A DNA stretch of 11,017 bases, from the NCBI GenBank assembly GCA_022865625.1, contig JALHTB010000084.1:1-11017 (forward strand), read 5' to 3'. This document shows, piece after piece, positions 1 through 5,580 of this stretch. Position 1 is the first letter of the stretch. Each line of letters begins with the position of its first letter. Made by a program: the position numbers and the translations under genes. The notes under the pieces are model-generated. The model was not told where the DNA came from. It saw only the letters and a list, made by a program, of their open reading frames with translations, and ran no database searches. The stretch is from Candidatus Bathyarchaeota archaeon. GTDB lineage: Archaea > Thermoproteota > Bathyarchaeia > 40CM-2-53-6 > FEN-987.

Positions 1-159
1 AAAGAAGGGCTGCGGATCGCGGTCACAAGGTTGGTGTTAGAAGAGATGAAACTCGATCCCTCAGATCCATTCCTTTCGAGGCAGCCAACCGGGAGAAGCG
101 GCCACAAAGACCTCTCCAAAGCTCATGACAGATACCTATACGGGCGTGGCCAACGCTGA
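1..159 (+). CDS. VapB-like antitoxin, C-terminal part (5' end outside window)
   Basis: The frame is open from the first base and stops at TGA 157-159, giving the last 52 residues of a protein whose N-terminus, presumably the DNA-binding part, lies outside the window. The visible part runs from KEGLRIAVTRLVLEEMK through a flexible DPSDPF segment to HDRYLYG near the end. That tail resembles the C-termini of archaeal antitoxins encoded just before PIN-domain toxins, which wrap around and inhibit the toxin. The stop codon overlaps the first codon of the PIN gene that follows, so the two are translationally coupled. The antitoxin role rests on this context and the tail motif; the DNA-binding fold cannot be checked here. 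Confidence 0.7.
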   Translation, partial: KEGLRIAVTRLVLEEMKLDPSDPFLSRQPTGRSGHKDLSKAHDRYLYGRGQR

Positions 160-569
160 GGCTCTTTCTTGATACGAGCGCGTTAGTTGCAATTGAAGAT
201 CTAGACGACGCAAACCACAAGATCGCAATCCAGTACAGAGACAGGATCCGCACGGGCGACACTCCCTTCCGGAGCCTGTACACTTCGAACTATGTGATTG
301 ACGAGGCGTTCACACTCCTGCGCATCCATTGTGGCCATCGGGTCGCCGTCTCGTTTCGCAAAGTCCTTGAGGCTTCGAGGCTCGTGAGGATACTCTGGAT
401 AACAGAAACCTTGGAAAGGGCTGCTTGGGAGATTTTCGAGAAGCATGCAGACAAGGAATTCAGCTTCACCGACTGCACAAGTTTTGCGCTGATGGAAGCC
501 GAAGCGATTCGAAACGTCTTCACGTTCGATCAACACTTCAGCCAGTACGGATTCGAGTCAGTGCCGTGA
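156..569 (+). CDS. VapC-like PIN-domain ribonuclease toxin
   Basis: A 137-residue PIN-domain protein, the usual VapC length. VapC toxins are Mg-dependent endoribonucleases that cut tRNA, rRNA or mRNA when freed from their antitoxin. The full acidic set is visible: D6 in the first strand (RLFLDTSAL), E50 (YVIDEAFTLLR), D106 (FSFTDCTSF) and D125 (FTFDQHF), so it looks catalytically intact. The frame has no ATG, GTG or TTG near the N-terminus. The stop before it is at 126-128, and the only sensible start is CTG at 156, which overlaps the antitoxin stop as CTGA. The first possible conventional start is GTG 294, but starting there would remove D6 and the first strand. The family call is strong; the CTG start is inferred from the frame. 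Confidence 0.87.
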   Translation: MRLFLDTSALVAIEDLDDANHKIAIQYRDRIRTGDTPFRSLYTSNYVIDEAFTLLRIHCGHRVAVSFRKVLEASRLVRILWITETLERAAWEIFEKHADKEFSFTDCTSFALMEAEAIRNVFTFDQHFSQYGFESVP

Positions 570-610
570 GCCTGAGTCTTTACTGACTTGAATGCAGACT
601 CGATCGAACT

Positions 611-626
611 CCTCTGACACCAGAGG
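611..626. repeat. Short perfect hairpin between vapC and the GalT remnant
   Basis: CCTCTG and CAGAGG are separated by ACAC, giving a 6-bp stem with a 4-base loop. There is no T-rich tail on either side, so it is not a convincing terminator. It may mark the point where the 5' part of the next gene was lost. Confidence 0.3.
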
Positions 627-638
627 CATGGGCGGACA

Positions 639-1282
639 ATGTGCCAGTTCACGCAGAATACCGCCCACGATCGTCGTCCAGTATCACCCAGCTTGAGCTA
701 CCTGTACTCCTGTGCGGTCTTGATGAATTGTCTGCCGCCTGCAGGCTCGACGGTGGTGCATCCGCACATGCAGGCGCTGGCGAGCGATCAAGCATTCAAC
801 ATGCTCGCAGAGGTGGATCAGAAAGCGGAGGAGTACTGGAAAGCAAACGGCAGGAACTACTGGAGAGAAATCATCACTGAAGAGAAGAAACGCAAAGAAC
901 GCTACCTGGGCGCACTGGGCATCTCAGACTGGATCACCGCATGTCCTCCAACAGGTTCCGATGAAGCTTGGGGAATCGCATGCGAAGCCTCGGACCTGAC
1001 ACGTGCTAGCAGTAGCACATTGTCAGATCTCGCAGACGGGCTCTCGCGTGTGTTGAGATTCTACGACGAGATGGGCATTCGAAGTTTCAACGTCGTGATC
1101 TTCTCTTCACCGTTCGGCAGAGACTCACCTCACGGTTCGGTGGTTCTGAAGGTCGCTTCCAGATACGGATTCCAAGACCGCAACGTGAATGATGTGTGGG
1201 GCTGAGATACTTCCTGGATGAGAGCGAAATCTTCGACTCTCCAGAAGACGTGACGCCAGAGTTACGCAAGTACTTCGCTTGA
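639..1282 (+). pseudogene. Galactose-1-phosphate uridylyltransferase-like remnant (5' truncated, frameshifted)
   Basis: From about 700 the frame encodes a recognisable GalT-type C-terminal half. It has LPPAGST followed by HPHMQ (cat of the first His at 759), the histidine-triad motif whose second His is the uridylylated nucleophile in this family. A long helical stretch (EEYWKANGRNYWREIITEEKKR) and an FGRDSPHGS-type core follow. The frame hits TGA at 1203-1205 just after NDVWG, but the -1 frame continues the family's C-terminus from 1202 (LRYFLDESEIFDSPEDVTPELRKYFA) to TGA 1280-1282. One G lost from the G-run at 1198-1201 explains it. The N-terminal half, roughly 150 residues, is absent; residues before about 700 show no GalT similarity I can recognise. 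It is probably a dead gene. A sequencing error in the G-run would repair only the 3' end. Confidence 0.72.
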
Positions 1283-1349
1283 ATCGAGCGAGAAGCAATT
1301 CCTTTTTGAGGAACACTGTTAGCCAAGCGTTACTGACGAGCGAGTTCGT

Positions 1350-1586
1350 ATGCCGTCGAAGAAGTTGGCTGCTGCCGTCACATTCGTAGTAGTTCTGAGC
1401 ATGCTCGCTCTCGTGTTCTATGCTGGCGCGAGCGCGGGGCTGGTTGGGGTATGCCCGGTGACACGACCTCAAGTGTGCGTTGAGATCTACGCCCCTGTCT
1501 ACGGCGTGCCGACTTTCAGAATGCACTCGAACTCATGCGTGGCCTGCATGGATGGAGCATGGCTGTGGATCAAGGCAACCGTATGA
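1350..1586 (+). CDS. Small exported protein with a Kazal-like cysteine motif
   Basis: A 78-residue protein starting at ATG 1350. The N-terminus is a clear export signal: two lysines, then a hydrophobic run at residues 7-24, then small residues (GASAG). The mature part has four cysteines, C35, C43, C63 and C66. The stretch VCVEIYAPVYGV, followed by SNSCVAC, resembles prokaryotic Kazal-type domains, where the pattern is C-x-E-x-Y-x-P-V-C-G followed by T-[YF]-x-N-x-C. The Cys normally found in PVCG is Tyr51 here, so one disulfide of the canonical set would be missing. Kazal domains inhibit serine proteases; the role here is unknown. No strong ribosome-binding site precedes the start. Confidence 0.55.
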   Translation: MPSKKLAAAVTFVVVLSMLALVFYAGASAGLVGVCPVTRPQVCVEIYAPVYGVPTFRMHSNSCVACMDGAWLWIKATV

Positions 1587-1699
1587 AGAGACTCCTCGAT
1601 CACTATCGATCATTGGGACTCTCAAACGATCAGCAGAACGACAAGCTCAATAGCAGAAATCCCACGCCCGCTCGAAGGACAAGGTGCACCCGAGATTGA
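1583..1699 (+). CDS. Possible 38-residue ORF coupled to the Kazal-like gene
   Basis: ATG 1583-1585 overlaps the stop of the preceding gene as ATGA, and the frame runs to TGA 1697-1699. The product starts MKRLLDHYRSLGLSNDQQ and ends in a basic stretch (ARRTRCTRD). It matches no family I know. The only support is the tight overlap, the usual sign of translational coupling. It may be chance, since the space before the MFS gene has little else in it. Confidence 0.22.
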   Translation: MKRLLDHYRSLGLSNDQQNDKLNSRNPTPARRTRCTRD

Positions 1700-1746
1700 T
1701 CTCCAAGGCCGACGAGCCCGAGACTGGGCGTTCTCAAGAACTTGGA

Positions 1747-2937
1747 ATGAAGAACGTCACGAATCTTGGGATCGTGAGTCTGTTCACGGACATCTCAACT
1801 GAGATGATCCTCGGCGTCCTGCCTTTCTTCGTGATTGTTGAGCTCGGCGCGACGAAGGCACTGCTCGGCCTCATGGAGGGCGCCGCAGAGTTCCTCAACT
1901 ACCTCTTCCGCATCTTCTCAGGAATGATCTCGGACCGACTTGGTCGACGCAAGCCGCTCGTCCTGCTCGGCTATGGTCTGTCAACCTTCGCGAAACCGCT
2001 GTTCGCGTTCGCGACGAGCTGGACCGACGTGCTCGTCGTGCGTCTGGCCGATAGGCTGGGAAAAGGTGTCCGAACCTCACCACGGGACGCACTCATCAGT
2101 GAATCCGTGAAGGAAGCCCGAAGCGGCAGAGCCTTTGGCCTACACAGATCGATCGACCAAGTCGGGGCCATCCTTGGACCGACCATCGCGTTCCTGCTGC
2201 TTCCATTCCTTGGGACGCGGGGGCTGTTCTGGATATCGTTCGTTCCTGGGGTCTTGGCGCTGATCGTTCTCGCCTTCTTCGTTCAGGACAGGAGAGGCCA
2301 CGGCGTAACTACGAGCGTGTTCAAGAACGCAAGATCTGTTCTGACGAGGAGGTTCAAGCTCTTCCTGATCGTGATGGGCATCTTCGCTCTAGGAGCATAC
2401 AACTTCTCTTTCGTTCTGGTGAAGGCGGGCGCACTGGGTGTCCAAGAGGGGACAATTCCTCTCGTCTATGCGACGCTGAATGCGGCCACGGTAGTGGTGG
2501 GCCTACCTTCAGGTGTGCTGGCTGACAGATTCGGACGCGAGAAGATCCTTCTTGCGGGCTTCGGAATCTTCTTCGCATCTTCTCTAGCTGGAATGGTGAC
2601 GACTGAGGGCGCCTTGCTGGCGTTTCTAATCGCATTCATCTACGGCTCGTATCTCGGCATCTCCGAGACCCTGCAACGAGCACTAGTGCCTTCATTCGTC
2701 TCAAGCGAGCTCAAAGGCACCGCATATGGAGTCTACTACCTCGTGATCGGCACATGTTCTCTCGTGGCAAACGTTGTCTTCGGTCTCCTATGGGATCAGG
2801 TATCCATGAACGCGGCATTCCAGTACAGTCTGGTCATGTCATCTGCCGCGATCATCGGCCTGATAGCCTTCATGATCTTGACTCTCTCCTCGACTGAAGT
2901 CGGGAGATTCTCTGGGCTTGGTCGAGGCTCTTCATAG
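1747..2937 (+). CDS. MFS transporter (C-terminus supplied by an inserted TnpB element)
   Basis: A 396-residue major facilitator superfamily permease with about twelve hydrophobic segments. Diagnostic stretches include FTDISTEM at residues 13-20, a motif A loop GMISDRLGRRKP at 59-70, GKGVRTSPRDAL at about 105-116, and a second motif-A-like DRFGRE in the C-terminal half. It resembles the prokaryotic MFS subgroup with a TDxSxEM start; the substrate cannot be told. I chose ATG 1747 because the residues encoded from GTG 1684 are polar and atypical. The last 19 codons (from TTG 2878) lie inside the right end of the TnpB element, so the natural tail after the last membrane segment has been replaced by an IS-encoded one (TLSSTEVGRF...). 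All twelve segments appear kept, so the protein may still work. The stop is convergent with the tnpB stop. Confidence 0.85.
   Translation: MKNVTNLGIVSLFTDISTEMILGVLPFFVIVELGATKALLGLMEGAAEFLNYLFRIFSGMISDRLGRRKPLVLLGYGLSTFAKPLFAFATSWTDVLVVRLADRLGKGVRTSPRDALISESVKEARSGRAFGLHRSIDQVGAILGPTIAFLLLPFLGTRGLFWISFVPGVLALIVLAFFVQDRRGHGVTTSVFKNARSVLTRRFKLFLIVMGIFALGAYNFSFVLVKAGALGVQEGTIPLVYATLNAATVVVGLPSGVLADRFGREKILLAGFGIFFASSLAGMVTTEGALLAFLIAFIYGSYLGISETLQRALVPSFVSSELKGTAYGVYYLVIGTCSLVANVVFGLLWDQVSMNAAFQYSLVMSSAAIIGLIAFMILTLSSTEVGRFSGLGRGSS
2878..2910 (-). repeat. TnpB element right end, copy 1
   Basis: On the plus strand this is TTGACTCTCTCC, then t, then CGAC, loop TGAA, GTCG, GGAG, ATTC. It folds into a stem with CTCC/GGAG and CGAC/GTCG arms and one bulged base at 2890. 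It matches copy 2 (4889-4921) at 32 of 33 bases, the only difference being the bulged base. It also encodes part of the C-terminal tail of the MFS protein. Confidence 0.85.
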
Positions 2938-3030
2938 CTCCCATTCTCCCAGAGTTCCGGGTGGTGTCAATACAACCCCCGTCTCATGCGCTAGTAGCCC
3001 ATGAGCCCGTTTAGCAATATTCCATGCGCC
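2878..3030 (-). ncRNA. Predicted omega-RNA (reRNA) of the TnpB element
   Basis: Known TnpB nucleases use an RNA made from the 3' end of tnpB plus the right end, with the bases just beyond the right end serving as the guide. Here the scaffold would end with the hairpin at 2906-2886 and TCAA at 2881-2878. The guide would start at 2877 on the minus strand with GATCATGAAGGCTATC, which is MFS gene sequence. The RNA would thus target the uninterrupted copy of the site. The 5' end of the RNA is only a guess from the size in other elements. Confidence 0.5.
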
Positions 3031-3969
3031 GTTCACATCAGCGTCGCAGACCAGACCGCAGTTTTGGCATGAGAATCTTCCAGCGACACGCTGTCCTCGC
3101 ATACCGCAGCGGTGGCATGTCTGTGATGTGTAGGCTTCAGGTACCGTGATGACTCGTATGCCTTCCCAATTCGCCTTGTATGTCAAATACTGTTTGAATA
3201 GGTAGAATGGCTGACTGGCCAGGCGACGGTTGAAGCGTCTGCCCTTATCTTGGTCCCTGATGCCTTCCAAATCACCGATTGCTATGATGGCGTTTGTGGC
3301 TTTTGCTTTTTCGACGATTCGTCGCGTTATCGCATGAACTTGGTGCTTAACCGTTTCCCGTTCCTTATGTCTCCACCGTTTGATGATTCTCGCCTTGCCT
3401 GCCGAACGTCTCAACCTGAAGTAGTTACCTCTTGTCTGCCGAACATCTTTCCCATAGAATCTTGGCTTGTCGTTCTCGATGGTTGTGGCGAGCTTTCGTA
3501 TGCCCATGTCAATCGGGAGGATCGTTGTATATCTGCGTTTGAGTCTTGCTTCCTTCTGAGCAGTTATGTTCACGAACCATCTCTCGCCATCTCGGATCAG
3601 TTTGCATTCTCGGATGTCATGTCCAAGCAGTGGTTCCTGTTCATGTGGGAGCTCAATTGGAATATAGATGCTTTCAGGATGGAGCGGGATTCGAATCCAC
3701 CATTTGAAGACGCTGTCCTTTTGATGCTGCACTTTAACGCAGTCGCGTCGGAGAACCATCGGGTACTCTTGTTGTTTTATGCCGTGGCCATTCTGGTTGC
3801 GTATCCGCTGCCTGAACCTGTCTGCCTGCTGCTTCGTCGCAGAATACAGCGCTTCTCCACTGAACCCTTGAAGCTGACGCTGCCAAGCCCAATACTCACG
3901 TGCGATGACTTCGCGTTTGCCCTTCCTGTCCAGAACAAGCTTCGCATGGATTGTTCGTTGCAGCTTCAA
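2932..3969 (-). CDS. tnpB: TnpB, RNA-guided RuvC-like nuclease
   Basis: An IS200/IS605-family TnpB, an RNA-guided DNA nuclease that promotes element retention. Numbered from TTG 3969 it has 345 residues. The RuvC aspartate is D154 (LPIDMGIRKLAT), the glutamate is E235 (AIGDLEGIR) and the last aspartate is D311 (CDADVNGAWNI). The target nucleic-acid-binding zinc ribbon is CHRC plus CQNC, so the catalytic core is intact. The frame is open upstream to TTG 4056 (374 residues). I prefer 3969 because MKLQRTIHAKL looks like a TnpB N-terminus and the upstream residues do not. That start leaves the N-terminal domain a little short of typical size. The stop is next to the MFS stop on the other strand. 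Confidence 0.9.
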   Translation of the reverse strand: MKLQRTIHAKLVLDRKGKREVIAREYWAWQRQLQGFSGEALYSATKQQADRFRQRIRNQNGHGIKQQEYPMVLRRDCVKVQHQKDSVFKWWIRIPLHPESIYIPIELPHEQEPLLGHDIRECKLIRDGERWFVNITAQKEARLKRRYTTILPIDMGIRKLATTIENDKPRFYGKDVRQTRGNYFRLRRSAGKARIIKRWRHKERETVKHQVHAITRRIVEKAKATNAIIAIGDLEGIRDQDKGRRFNRRLASQPFYLFKQYLTYKANWEGIRVITVPEAYTSQTCHRCGMRGQRVAGRFSCQNCGLVCDADVNGAWNIAKRAHGLLAHETGVVLTPPGTLGEWEL

Positions 3970-4045
3970 TGGAGCGACATGTCCACATAATACCCTGTTC
4001 AAGCGATCGCATTTTTTTAAACCTGAGAGATGACTGAACCTGCTT

Positions 4046-4080
4046 CCTGAACGCAATTCATCTCCATGAATAAATTCAGG
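4046..4080 (-). repeat. TnpB element left-end hairpin
   Basis: CCTGAA (4046-4051) pairs with TTCAGG (4075-4080), and inside it TTCAT (4057-4061) pairs with ATGAA (4066-4070). An asymmetric internal loop separates the two helices and the apical loop is CTCC. It lies just upstream of tnpB. IS200/IS605 elements carry imperfect subterminal hairpins of this kind, recognised by the Y1 transposase as single-stranded DNA. Confidence 0.6.
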
Positions 4081-4146
4081 AGCTTTCTTGCGCGGATATG
4101 GTAACTTTTAGTAGGCCGTCACCTATCTTACGTGAGGGTCGGGCCG

Positions 4147-4350
4147 TTGGCAGTCACAAAGACAGAATTGCGCAGAGTGATCACAAAACTCGACGATGTG
4201 AAGATCGAGCTTCTCCGCTTGAGGGCAGAGCTCTTGCCGGAAGAGCGTCCGACTCCATCGGAAAGAAGACAGATCGATCAAGGGCGCCGCGAGATTGAGA
4301 AAGGGCAATCTGTAACCTTGGCGCAACTCCGAAAAGAGCTCGGTGTGTAA
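4147..4350 (+). CDS. RelB-like antitoxin
   Basis: A small antitoxin of 67 residues from TTG 4147, or 72 from GTG 4132. The sequence (VTKTELRRVITKLDDVKIELLRLRAELLPEERPTPSE, shown here only as its character) is charged and helical, and resembles archaeal antitoxins paired with RelE/ParE toxins. The C-terminus (SVTLAQLRKELGV) is the usual type of toxin-binding tail. I prefer TTG 4147 because GTGAGG at 4132-4137 makes a good Shine-Dalgarno sequence at about 9 bases, and MAVTKTEL is a plausible start. The gene overlaps the toxin gene by 8 bases. It would neutralise the toxin and probably help repress the operon. Confidence 0.75.
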   Translation: MAVTKTELRRVITKLDDVKIELLRLRAELLPEERPTPSERRQIDQGRREIEKGQSVTLAQLRKELGV

Positions 4351-4618
4351 GGCTCTGTTCGAACTGGTCATATCAAACCGGGCAAGAAAGTCGCTGAAGC
4401 GAATGCCCGAGCATTACATTCGTAAGGTTATCCTTGCGCTTGAAGCACTGAGACAGGACGCAGCCCCTGTCCCTGAGTATGAGGTGAGAAAACTGCATGG
4501 GCTGAAGGATACTTATCGGATCCGTTTGGGGGACGTCCGCATTGAATACGAAGTCGCATGGGAGTCGAGGCAGATCAATATCATTGCTGTCGATTTCAGA
4601 AGGCGAGCATACCGGTAG
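4343..4618 (+). CDS. RelE/ParE-family toxin
   Basis: A 91-residue RelE-superfamily toxin starting at GTG 4343, which overlaps the antitoxin stop (TAA 4348-4350). The fold signature is clear: an N-terminal strand (FELVISNRARKSLKRMP), a helical pair, then KLHGLKDTYRIRLGDVRIEYEV, then a last strand and RRRAYR. Basic residues that serve mRNA binding or cutting in RelE proteins are present at R59, R61, R66 and R87, with Y90 at the end. RelE toxins cut mRNA in the ribosome A site; ParE relatives act on gyrase. Sequence alone does not settle which applies. The gene is full length and undamaged, unlike the TA pair at 5238-5565. Confidence 0.82.
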   Translation: MCKALFELVISNRARKSLKRMPEHYIRKVILALEALRQDAAPVPEYEVRKLHGLKDTYRIRLGDVRIEYEVAWESRQINIIAVDFRRRAYR

Positions 4619-4888
4619 TACGCACAGGACCGAGACCGAGCGGGTTAGGGAATTCGAACGTGCCCGTGACACGTTTACACCTATGTTGGGACCAAACGCT
4701 ATGACACCATCCGCGTGAGCCCACGCAGGCCTTCCCCGGTCCGGGCGTTCTGAAACGCATTGGCAACTAGACCCTCTCCCAAACCCCTATCAGCTGAGGA
4801 ACCATATTGCTGGAATGGAGATGTGAATTCGCGTTCCTACGGTGATGTCACACAGGCAGGAGTAGAGCTTGGCGAAGTCAATCATCGT
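4619..4888. other. Gene-free stretch after relE
   Basis: I find no convincing gene, tRNA or terminator here. The one structure is a 6-bp inverted repeat AACGTG...CACGTT at 4657-4675 with a 7-base loop. The end of the stretch (bases below 4889 read on the minus strand, starting ACGATGATTGAC) is where a guide would lie for the hairpin copy at 4897-4917. Confidence 0.5.
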
Positions 4889-4921
4889 TTGACTCTCTCC
4901 GCGACTGAAGTCGGGAGATTC
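4889..4921 (-). repeat. TnpB element right end, copy 2 (no intact tnpB)
   Basis: Same sequence as copy 1 at 32 of 33 bases: TTGACTCTCTCC, bulged g at 4901, then CGAC, TGAA, GTCG, GGAG, ATTC. Orientation is the same, so any element body should lie to the right. No intact tnpB is there. The bulged base differs between the copies while both stem arms are conserved, as expected of a selected RNA or DNA fold. Confidence 0.85.
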
Positions 4922-5200
4922 ATGTTTCCACTCTGATCCTCTGTTGGGTGGGCATTCCGTTGTTGCGGTTCCACCTGCATCCATCCCATCGTAGAAGCAT
5001 AGGCCAAGCCATCGGCCTGACGGCGTACCCGCCGCAGCGAGCCGCCATATTCATGATGCTTCCTCACTCGAACCTGCCCCGCCTATTTTCGGTTGGGAGC
5101 CTTATTCGAGCCTTTGGACATCCCAACCACATGTGGAGCCTACTGGCCCTTGCGGGCTTGTAAGATTCGACTCCAAACATTCCTTGGATGCGCTCCACAT
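4922..5200 (-). pseudogene. Probable remnant of a TnpB element (body of copy 2)
   Basis: On the minus strand, short frames run into copy 2. One of 61 residues (5067-4882) contains YGGSLRRVRRQADG, later WMQVEPQQRNAHPTEDQSG, and ends with MNLPTSVAERVK encoded by the hairpin. A Gly/Arg-rich tail followed by an EPxxRNAxPT-like stretch just before the right end resembles the variable C-termini of TnpB proteins, but I see no RuvC motif or zinc ribbon. It could be a deleted tnpB tail or unrelated DNA. Support comes mainly from its position against copy 2. Confidence 0.38.
5131..5200. repeat. 9-bp inverted repeat, arms 61 bases apart by start
   Basis: ATGTGGAGC (5131-5139) and GCTCCACAT (5192-5200) are perfect inverted arms. 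The right arm ends exactly where hairpin copy 3 begins with TTGAA at 5201. A small GCCC/GGGC hairpin (5146-5157) sits inside. It was tested by eye as a tRNA and does not fit. It may be a chance repeat or an element end. Confidence 0.35.
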
Positions 5201-5236
5201 TTGAACGCTCGCTTACTCCACGACTAAAGTCGGGAG
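5201..5236 (-). repeat. Diverged TnpB right-end hairpin, copy 3
   Basis: TTGAACGCTCGCTTA, then CTCC, bulged a (5220), CGAC, loop TAAA, GTCG, GGAG. The hairpin core matches copies 1 and 2 at 19 of 21 bases, with both arms identical. The spacer between TTGA and the stem is longer than in copies 1 and 2. The hairpin ends two bases before the first codon of the antitoxin-like gene at 5238, so no tnpB-sized body follows. It is best read as a solo right end of a related element. Confidence 0.7.
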
Positions 5237-5237
5237 C

Positions 5238-5501
5238 TTGCGCTCGCGCCAATTTAGGTCAGAGCAGACCCACAGAAAGCTCATGCTCGTGAAGATGGAA
5301 ATGGGGTTCAAATCCATGGATGACATGTTGTCGAAGATGGTTTCCGAAGTTAGCAAGGCAAGGTCTCTCGAGGTATCTCAGCGTTTTAGAGCTGGGTTGG
5401 GGCGAAGGCGCCTATCACTCACCAAGGTGACAGCCTCAGGCGAAACTATCCGCATCGAACTCTTCAGACGATGGTTCGAGAACGATAAAGGTCATCCTTG
5501 A
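5238..5501 (+). CDS. Antitoxin-like protein of a broken VapBC-type pair
   Basis: An 87-residue frame beginning at TTG 5238. The part QFRSEQTHRKLMLVKMEMGFKSMDDMLSKMVSE resembles the start of small archaeal antitoxins, where a short strand is followed by two helices (ribbon-helix-helix style). The C-terminal half is basic and ends IRIELFRRWFENDKGHP. The hairpin copy 3 ends just two bases before the start, so the original 5' end and promoter are probably lost; the native start may have been elsewhere. The stop (5499-5501) overlaps the first strand of a PIN-domain frame, the usual antitoxin-toxin arrangement. I cannot assign a named family. It may be a non-functional leftover. Confidence 0.5.
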   Translation: MRSRQFRSEQTHRKLMLVKMEMGFKSMDDMLSKMVSEVSKARSLEVSQRFRAGLGRRRLSLTKVTASGETIRIELFRRWFENDKGHP

Positions 5502-5565
5502 CACTAACATCATCCACTTCACGTTGCACAGACGGGTAGGGAGAGAGGATGGGGCCATTCATTAG
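5467..5565 (+). pseudogene. Truncated PIN-domain toxin
   Basis: In the +1 frame relative to the antitoxin, the sequence reads TIKVILDTNIIHFTLHRRVG and then stops at TAG 5563-5565. VILDTNIIHF is a textbook first strand of a PIN domain, with the first catalytic aspartate at codon 5500-5502. The remaining roughly 100 residues and three acidic residues are missing, and I find no continuation in the other two frames before 5672. No ATG, GTG or TTG start is evident in frame. It is the stump of a VapC whose antitoxin gene survives upstream. Confidence 0.6.
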
Positions 5566-5580
5566 ATTTCTTTCCCCATG

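Larger units (their letters stand above)
2878..4100 (-). mobile_element. IS200/IS605-group TnpB element without tnpA (right boundary approximate)
   Basis: The element reads on the minus strand: a left-end hairpin (4046-4080), tnpB, then a right end finishing in TCAA at 2881-2878. The right end closely follows the layout I recall for the ISDra2 right end: GAATC, a stem with an AGTCG/CGACT core, then TCAA. The minus-strand 3' boundary is therefore placed at 2878. The left-end boundary lies somewhere in 4081-4130; the target-adjacent motif cannot be fixed without an empty-site sequence. There is no TnpA Y1 transposase gene in the window, so any movement would need one in trans. It is about 1.2 kb long and sits in the end of the MFS gene. 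Confidence 0.75.

Noticed and set aside
23..536. Minus-strand frames over the VapBC locus
   Set aside because: They lie opposite the PIN toxin, whose four acidic residues are all in frame on the plus strand.
641..880. Alternative frame at the start of the GalT-like remnant
   Set aside because: It carries no GalT motif; the HPHMQ motif is in the other frame.
3250..3990. A 246-residue plus-strand frame over tnpB
   Set aside because: It is antisense to the clearly conserved TnpB with intact RuvC and zinc-ribbon motifs, and its product resembles nothing; a mirror of codon bias.
4640..4760. tRNA gene suggested by TTCGAA at 4653-4658
   Set aside because: The flanking bases do not form a T-stem and no acceptor stem pairs around it on either strand.
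5131..5200. tRNA-like fold
   Set aside because: The end arms could mimic an acceptor stem, but there is no D-arm, anticodon arm or T-loop consensus at the right places on either strand.
2878..5236. The three hairpin copies as a CRISPR array
   Set aside because: Spacing is irregular (about 2 kb and 0.3 kb), each repeat is a TnpB-type right end, and there is no cas gene.
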